Assembly: GCA_002104895.1 (NCBI GenBank)
Contig: MCFG01000693.1
Coordinates: 1 to 14,531, forward strand
Length of the DNA: 14,531 nucleotides
Direction of reading: 5' to 3'
Origin: Anaeromyces robustus
Taxonomy: Eukaryota > Neocallimastigomycota > Neocallimastigomycetes > Neocallimastigales > Neocallimastigaceae
Below, piece by piece: positions 8,076-14,531 of this stretch (its first letter is position 1; each line of letters starts with the position of its first letter). The translations under genes were made by a program, and so were the position numbers. The notes below the pieces were generated by a model. It saw only the letters and a program-made list of their open reading frames with translations. It did no database searches and had not been told where the DNA came from.

Positions 8076-9102
8076 ATTAGTTCAATAATTTATTTAATTT
8101 ACATTATTAAAAAATATATAAAAAAATATTTAATTATTATTATTAGCAATATTTAATTTCTTTCATTATGTATATTATTTAAATTTCAATTTATATAAAT
8201 TATATTTATTGATATTTATTAATTTGTAAATATATTTTAAAAAATTCTATTATGTCTTAAATATATTCATAATATATTATAACATATATATATATTTTTT
8301 TTTGAAAATCATTTTAAATTTTTTTTAAATTTCAAAAAAAAATTTGTTTTTACTTTTATTTTTGCTTTTATTTTTTTTCTTTGAGAATAAATATATATTT
8401 TTTAAAAATTGTATTTTCAAAATCTTTTTAATAAATTTATCTAGTAACATTTCAATATGAGAAATTCAATTTTTTTAAATTATATTTTAAATTATATTTG
8501 TTATAGTAAATTTTTAATTGTATATAATAAATTCATTGTTTTATATATGGACATTATAAAAAATAATTTTTATAAATTTTATAACTGTGTCTATTAACCA
8601 CATGAAATTTATATATAATGATAAAAATTACATTTTGAAAATTGAGCGATATTCTATTTTATTATATTTAATATTTGATATTTTTATATTTTATATTTTA
8701 TATTTTATATTTTAATTACTGAAAGTATATATAGTGTACATTGTATCTTATTAGTTAATGAAAAAGTATATAAATTTTTTAAAATTTTTTAATTCCATTT
8801 TTATAAAATAAAAAGTACATTTTTATACATACAATAAATTAAATTAAATATTCGAGCATTGATATTAAAATAAAATAATATTTACAGTAATTGTAGTTTT
8901 ATTTTATCTCTTATTTTTTTTTTATTGAATAATTAATATCATTTAAAAAAAAAAAACAAAGATTATAAATGTATTATAAAATAAAATAAAAGATATAAAA
9001 GTATATAAAAGAAATAAAAATAAAAATAAAAATAAAAAAATACTTGATAAATTTTAAAATTATTAATTAATAATAATTATTTTATTTTATTATATGAAAA
9101 AA

Positions 9103-9145
<43 letters not shown>

Positions 9146-11908
9146 AAAAACAATGTTGATTTGCATAAAAGTTTAATATAAATAAAAAGTAATATATAAT
9201 TTATATAATATATAATATTATAATATATATATAATATTACAATATTACAATTATAATATAATAATAATTATAAAAAACCTACCGTTCAATATTTATTTTA
9301 ATATATTTAATCTATTTAATATATTTATTATTATCATAAAATATTAAAAATTATATTTATAGAATTTTTTGCAACCCTATGAATGGATAAGAATCAAAGA
9401 GTCAAAGAGTCAAATTTTAATATTTAATATTTAATATTTAATTATATTAATATTAATATTAATAATAAATAATATTAAAATAATTAATAAATAATAATAA
9501 TTAATATTTTTCATTTTAAAAAAAAAAAAAAATAGATTATTAAAAAAAATATTAAATAATAAAAAAGTAAAAAAAATAATAATTCTAATATATTATTATT
9601 AACTTTAATTTAATATAATATAATATAATATATTATTAAATATATTATTAGATTAAATTAAAAATATTTATTTTGATCTTTTTTTTTTTTTTTTTTTTTT
9701 TTTATTCTTCCTTTTATTTTGCGGCCTGTATATTTTTATTTATTTAAAATAAATCTTAATTTATAATAAAAATTTTTTATTTTTTAAAAAAAAAAGAATT
9801 TTTTTTAAATGTGATAAAATTATTTAATTATTTATTTATTTATTTATAAAAAGTTAACAAAATATATATATATATAATTATTATATGATAGTTATGGATA
9901 ATCGTATAATCCGTATAATAAATATCATAAAATATATACGAAAGAAAAGTTAATTTATCCATATTTTCAAAATTTTTAAATTTTATTTTATTTTATTTTA
10001 TATTTTTATTGATTACTTCATAAATAATATTTAATAATTACAATCATTATTTTTATTTATTTGTATTATTATTTATTTTAAAAATTTAAAAATTTAGAAA
10101 AAAAAAACACAAAAAACACAAAATAAATATTTTGAATTTTTTTAAATATTTCTATCAATAGTACTAGAAGTTTCCTTAGTTTCAATTATTTTTATTGATT
10201 AATTATTTTTTATAATTTTTTTTTTAAAATGATAAACCTTTTTGTAATTAATTATTATTAAAGAATTAATTCTATATATTTTAAATATTTTCATTGAAAA
10301 AAAATTGTAAATAAATAATGAAGAATAAATTATGATGAATTTATGTATACTTCCTTTTAATATCAAGGTTACAGAAATTGCTAATTTTCATAGTAAAAGA
10401 TACCCGACTATTATTTAATACATGTAATAAAATTAAAATATAGATATTCATAATAAGATATTTAAAACATCAAAAATTTATATTTATATTATATTATCCG
10501 AAATTTTTTTACATTGAATTTCTTCTTTTATCATCATTTTAATATTTAGTCTATTTAATATTCTTGAGTTTTTATAGATAAAAAAAAAGAAGAAAAAGAT
10601 AATATTCTTTGTTTTTAAAATATTAAAAAGAAGTAGCATATATAAAAGAAATATAATTATAAAAAAAATTTGGAAATAGAAATAGAAATAAAACAAAAAT
10701 ATTAAATAATAAATAATAATATTACAATTATATATATATATATCTATAATTTTTTTTATATTTTTATTATTATATTTCATATTATAATTTTATAAGTTGT
10801 TTTTAAAATTAATAAAAAAAAAATAATCATATATATCTATTTATTTAGTATTTTCAATTTATAAAGAAAGTTTTAAAAATTAATAAAAATATTTATAATG
10901 TAGTTTAAATTATGTTTTTAAAATGAATGGTTTAATTTTTTAGTCAGTTTTATGTAAAAAACATTATAAACATTTTTTATACTCAAGGATTTTATTTCAG
11001 ATATCATTAATAAAAAAAATTGAATTCTACACACATAAAAAACAAAAGAGTAATATGTTTATTAGAAGATACTTATTAATACATATATATATAAGTAAAA
11101 AATAAATAATAATTTTACTTATTTTATATTTTATATAATTTTATTTTTATTTTTATAAATGTAATATATAATAAAAAATTTTGAGGAGATTTCAATTTAT
11201 TTATTTATTAATTTTTTATTTTTTTATATGATGAAGTAATAGAAATTCAATAAATTGATTTTAGTGTGAATGGAATTTATTATTATTATAAAAAATGAAA
11301 ATGAAAATGAAAATGAAAAATCATTAAAAAATGTCTTATTAACAATTTAAAAATATTTTTTAAATGATGATTAACACAAATAAATAAATAAATAAATAAA
11401 TAAATTTTCAAAATATTATTATTATTTTGAAATTTGTTTATTTTATTTATTATTTAACTCTATAATTATAAAAAACAAATTATTTTTTTAAGTAGTAAAT
11501 AAATAAATAAAATAAATTAAAAAAAAACAAAACAAATTTTTTATTATGTATAATACACAACACATTATTATATATAATGGATATTTGACATTCACTTTTT
11601 TTATAAATTTTTTTATACAAAGATTAATCATGATAATCTATAACTCATACAAAAAGTTATTTAACTTATAATAATTATAATTATAATAACACTAATTGCT
11701 GTTTATATAACTAATATCCTAAAAAATATTTAAAATTAAATTTATGTTAATCTAATAATTATTTTTTTATATTATTATTTATCTTCAATAATTAATGTAT
11801 TATATGCATTCATACTTTTTTTTTTTTTTGTTAATACATTTTCTAATAGGAAGAAAATCTTTACGACTTTGTCAAAGCTAACTAATTCAGTTGATATATA
11901 TTATTTCG

Positions 11909-11983
11909 TATATGAAACTTAAAATAGATATTAACAATTAACAATTATTAATTAATAAAATATAATATTTTAAGTTTCATATA
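11909..11983. repeat. Perfect 18-bp inverted repeat
   Basis: TATATGAAACTTAAAATA at 11909-11926 is exactly complementary to 11966-11983, with 39 bases between. The arms include a non-trivial GAAACTT core, so this is more than an AT palindrome. It could be a small MITE-like element of 75 bases, a transcribed hairpin, or a replication or recombination by-product. No target-site duplication is evident. Confidence 0.6.
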
Positions 11984-12025
11984 TAATTAAGTTACATATT
12001 AACTATAAAAATAATAAAAAAATAT

Positions 12026-12111
12026 TTTATGTAAACAAATTTACTTTATGTAAACAAATTAAAATTCTATGTCAAAAATAATAAATTTATGTTAAGATCA
12101 TAAATTTATGT
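12026..12111 (+). repeat. Degenerate 19-21 bp tandem repeat, five units
   Basis: TTTATGT or TCTATGT occurs at 12026, 12045, 12066, 12086 and 12105, at spacings of 19, 21, 20 and 19. The first two units share the 16-base text TTTATGTAAACAAATT, and the last two share ATAAATTTATGT. The spacing is close to two helical turns. It may be a decayed minisatellite or a cluster of binding sites. Confidence 0.5.
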
Positions 12112-13376
12112 ATCTTTTAAAAGTCACGCGAATATTCTAAAATTTTCATAAAAATATATTAATCACATGTAGCATATGATACATTATTTTAAATTATTTC
12201 TTAATAATGTATTTGAGGTTTTTACAAATTTTAATTAAAAAAATATTAAATTTATTTATTTATTTATTTATTTATTTACTTGTTTAATATGTTCATTAAA
12301 TAATATTTATTATACTAATAATATTATCATTAATACTATTATTTTTCTTAATATTATTTATTATTATTATATTTATTATTATCTTTTATTAATAAAAAAA
12401 TAGTATTATCATTATTATTAATTATTAATAATTATTATTAATTGTTATAATAATTGTCTCCTTGTTTTTTATTTTATTTTATTTTATTTTATTTTTTATT
12501 TAAATTTCAGCTTAATTTTACTAAATTCTTACATTCAACTATTATTATTATTATAATTATTATAATTTATTATTTATTATTATAATTTCATTTTAATTTC
12601 ATTTCATACCATTAATTGATTACACAATTTAAAAAAAAAATAAAAAAAAATAATTCTTTTTCATTCAATTTTTATTACATTATTAAATATTATTTTATGT
12701 AACATTTATAATAATAAATAATAAAAATTAAAAAATAATAAATTACTATATAATAATAAATAAATAATAATAAATAATTAATACTTTAATAATTATAAAA
12801 TATAATCAAATACTTTAAAATTTTTAAATATTTTTATATTAATTAACCAATCAAATTTATTAAAATTAAATTAAAAGTAAAACCATTTGATTATTTTCAT
12901 AATGTTGAATTTTCATTTAAATAAAAAAAAAATTTTTTTTTTTACCACACAATTCATACATTAATTAAATAACCATAATATATTATGATTACATTGTAAC
13001 ATATAATTATAATATATTCTATATATAATAAAATAAAATATTTAACCAATTAAATAAATGCATTTCTTATACTTTTAATAAATGCACTTCTTATACTGTA
13101 AATGGAAAAAAAAAAAGAACAATATTAAACCTTAAAGATTAGGATTCTACTATACAGAAAATAAAACTTTTACAATATAACCAATATAAATCGAAACATT
13201 TTTTTTAAAAAAAAAAAGAAAAAAAAATTTTTATAATAAAAAAATACTAAGAATAAAAATTACTAAAAAAGTATTATCTATAATATATAATATAAAATTT
13301 ATATATAATATAATATATACTATATAATATGTAATATTAAACATACAAATAATTTTTTAAAAAAAATATCTATATT

Positions 13377-13451
<75 letters not shown>

Positions 13452-13453
13452 TT
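13377..13453. repeat. (TTTA)n microsatellite, longest in the window
   Basis: About nineteen consecutive TTTA units lie in a gene-free region. No adjacent element boundary could be seen. Confidence 0.85.
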
Positions 13454-14030
13454 ATATTTTATTATTGTTTGTTATGTTATTGTTTATATTGTTACATAAT
13501 TTTTTAAAGAATACTATTTTTTCTATTTTTTCTATTTTTTCTATTTATAAAAAAAATACTAAGAAATTTTTTATTTTTATTTGTTTACTTTTTTTTTTTT
13601 TTTAATTATTAAATTTCCACATGGTAAAAACAAATTTACAATAATTAAAAAAGAGAATTAAAATTTAAAAAAATTAAAAAAGAGAATTAAAAATTAAAAA
13701 TTAAAAACAAAAGAATACTAAGAATACTAAGAATAAATAAATAAAATAAATATACTTAATTTTAATTCATATTTATATATTTATATTTTACTTTATATTA
13801 AACAAAACAAATTTTTTGTTAAAATTTACACAATTCTTAATTTTTTTTTTTTTTTTTTAAAAAAATTAATACAATATATATATTTTTTCTTTATTATTTA
13901 TTTATTTATTTACTCTATAATTATGACAAAAAATTATGTAAAATTACGTAAAAAAAAAAAAAATATATTTTCTTAATTTTTTTATATAATATATCTATTA
14001 TATTATATTATATTATATTAGAGTTACTAT

Positions 14031-14033
<3 letters not shown>

Positions 14034-14080
<47 letters not shown>

Positions 14081-14105
14081 GCAATAAAATAATGAAAACT
14101 TTATT
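14034..14105 (-). other. Poly(A) tail and AATAAA of a retroposed sequence (minus strand)
   Basis: On the minus strand, AATAAA at 14105-14100 is followed by exactly 20 bases and then 46 uninterrupted A (14079-14034). This is the arrangement of a mature mRNA 3' end copied into DNA. It sits 142 bases after the stop codon of the open frame entering from the right edge, in the same orientation, which supports one retroposed unit: a LINE 3' end or a processed gene copy. The matching target-site duplication would lie outside the window. Confidence 0.6.
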
Positions 14106-14247
14106 TAAATTTAATTTAAAAAGTACATGTTATAAAGTAATTGTACATATTAAAACTTAATCTAATAAAGAATAATAATTTATTATTTAATAGATAGTAA
14201 TAATTTATAATTACTTCATATGGTATAGTGTATATTATTAAATTAAA

Positions 14248-14531
14248 TCAAGTTGGAAAGTTATTATCATTATTAGATGCGTGTGACCTACTGTCTTGTC
14301 CTACTGAATTGTCAGCTTCGACGCTCTTGGTTAGATTGTTGGGATACCTATTGAATAAAGACCAGATCTGGCCACTAACAGTAGGCATAATTCTAAGTAA
14401 AAGTGCGGATGTACGTACCAAAAGTGGAACATCCGAAAAGGTGCTAGGTTTAAGTTGCGCCTTACAAAGACTGTTCCACTCCTCTTTCCCCAAGTTATAA
14501 TGATTAACTCTTCCACCAAGAAGGAAATAAT
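14248..14531 (-). CDS. Partial reading frame, C-terminal 93 residues, probable retroposon protein
   Basis: This frame is open from the right edge to TGA at 14250-14248, with the start outside the window. It begins YFLLGGRVNHYN, contains VPLLVRTSALLLRIMPTVSG and QIWSLFNRYP, and ends in a hydrophilic Ser/Asn/Asp-rich tail. Its DNA is much richer in G and C than its surroundings, typical of coding sequence in this window. An LLGG segment and a final helical stretch occur at the C-terminus of some LINE ORF2 proteins, and the AATAAA/poly(A) end downstream in the same sense agrees with a LINE. A processed retrocopy of a host gene or an ordinary gene end is also possible. An opposite-strand frame of 90 codons (14228-14500) overlaps it but has only a GTG start and no matching 3' signals. 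Confidence 0.5.
   Translation of the reverse strand, partial: YFLLGGRVNHYNLGKEEWNSLCKAQLKPSTFSDVPLLVRTSALLLRIMPTVSGQIWSLFNRYPNNLTKSVEADNSVGQDSRSHASNNDNNFPT

Larger units (their letters stand above)
8076..14033. other. Gene-free, extremely AT-rich intergenic region of about 6 kb
   Basis: No supportable gene was found on either strand. Open frames here, such as 10780-10484 on the minus strand, encode only Ile/Phe/Tyr/Lys/Asn-rich strings with no domain. Visible structures are AAAT runs (9100-9145, 11378-11404), a 25-T run (9679-9703), four ATGAAA units (about 11295-11318), an 18-bp inverted repeat (11909-11983), a 19-21 bp ladder (12026-12111), a 24-bp-period direct repeat of AATAAATGCAYTTCTTATACT (13053-13073 and 13077-13097), TTTA repeats (13377-13453), and three TTTTTTCTA units near 13517-13543. 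Confidence 0.55.

Noticed and set aside
9394-9415. Short direct repeat of GTCAAAGA
   Set aside because: Only two and a half units; too short to mean anything on its own.
10484-10780. 98-codon minus-strand frame
   Set aside because: Composition of Ile, Phe, Tyr, Lys and Asn only, as expected by chance in AT-rich DNA; no domain.
14228-14500. 90-codon plus-strand frame at the right edge
   Set aside because: GTG start in AT-rich DNA. The minus-strand frame is open to the edge and has stop, AATAAA and poly(A) in the matching sense.

Overview
The window is a very AT-rich eukaryotic sequence. It has long homopolymer runs, many AAAT/TTTA microsatellites, and one intron-rich gene encoding a secreted protein with two C-terminal fungal dockerin (CBM10-type) modules. 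Tandem dockerins of the pattern CW-x(4)-YGYxCC ... WG ... WCGI are the hallmark of the cellulosome-like complexes of anaerobic gut fungi (Neocallimastigomycota). The base composition, A-rich flanks and short AT-rich introns fit that group. Genus cannot be told from the sequence.

Layout. Positions 1-235 are a relatively GC-rich fragment cut by the left edge, probably part of a decayed mobile element. Positions 298-1200 hold a long T tract and a structured repeat family (three copies of a hairpin module, five copies of a short motif) embedded in poly(A) and AAAT. An mRNA-like AATAAA plus poly(A) end lies at 1313-1367, directly followed by a decayed reverse-transcriptase fragment of non-LTR (LINE) type at about 1381-1557. 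Positions 1558-5080 contain no supportable gene, apart from one odd GC-rich patch near 2584-2634.

The main gene lies on the minus strand, 7972 to 5123. Working out splice sites by hand gives 12 exons and 11 introns, all phase 2, and a 483-residue protein: signal peptide, cysteine-containing N-terminal cap, ten leucine-rich repeats (nine with the plant-type 23-24 residue consensus LxLxxNxFSGxIP), a small four-cysteine segment, an Asn/Ser/Asp linker, and two dockerins. Almost every LRR is exactly one exon of 72 or 69 bases. The protein is therefore predicted to be exported and docked on the extracellular enzyme complex, with the LRR array as a probable binding surface. Its ligand cannot be read from the sequence.

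Positions 8076-14033 are about 6 kb of extremely AT-rich DNA with no supportable gene. They contain an 18-bp perfect inverted repeat, a five-unit ladder with 19-21 bp spacing, and microsatellites. At the right edge, 14531 to 14248 on the minus strand is the C-terminal end of an open reading frame. It is followed by a short 3' region, AATAAA, 20 bases and a run of 46 A (minus sense), the signature of a retroposed, polyadenylated RNA such as a LINE or a retrocopy. No RNA gene, CRISPR array or prokaryotic feature was seen.
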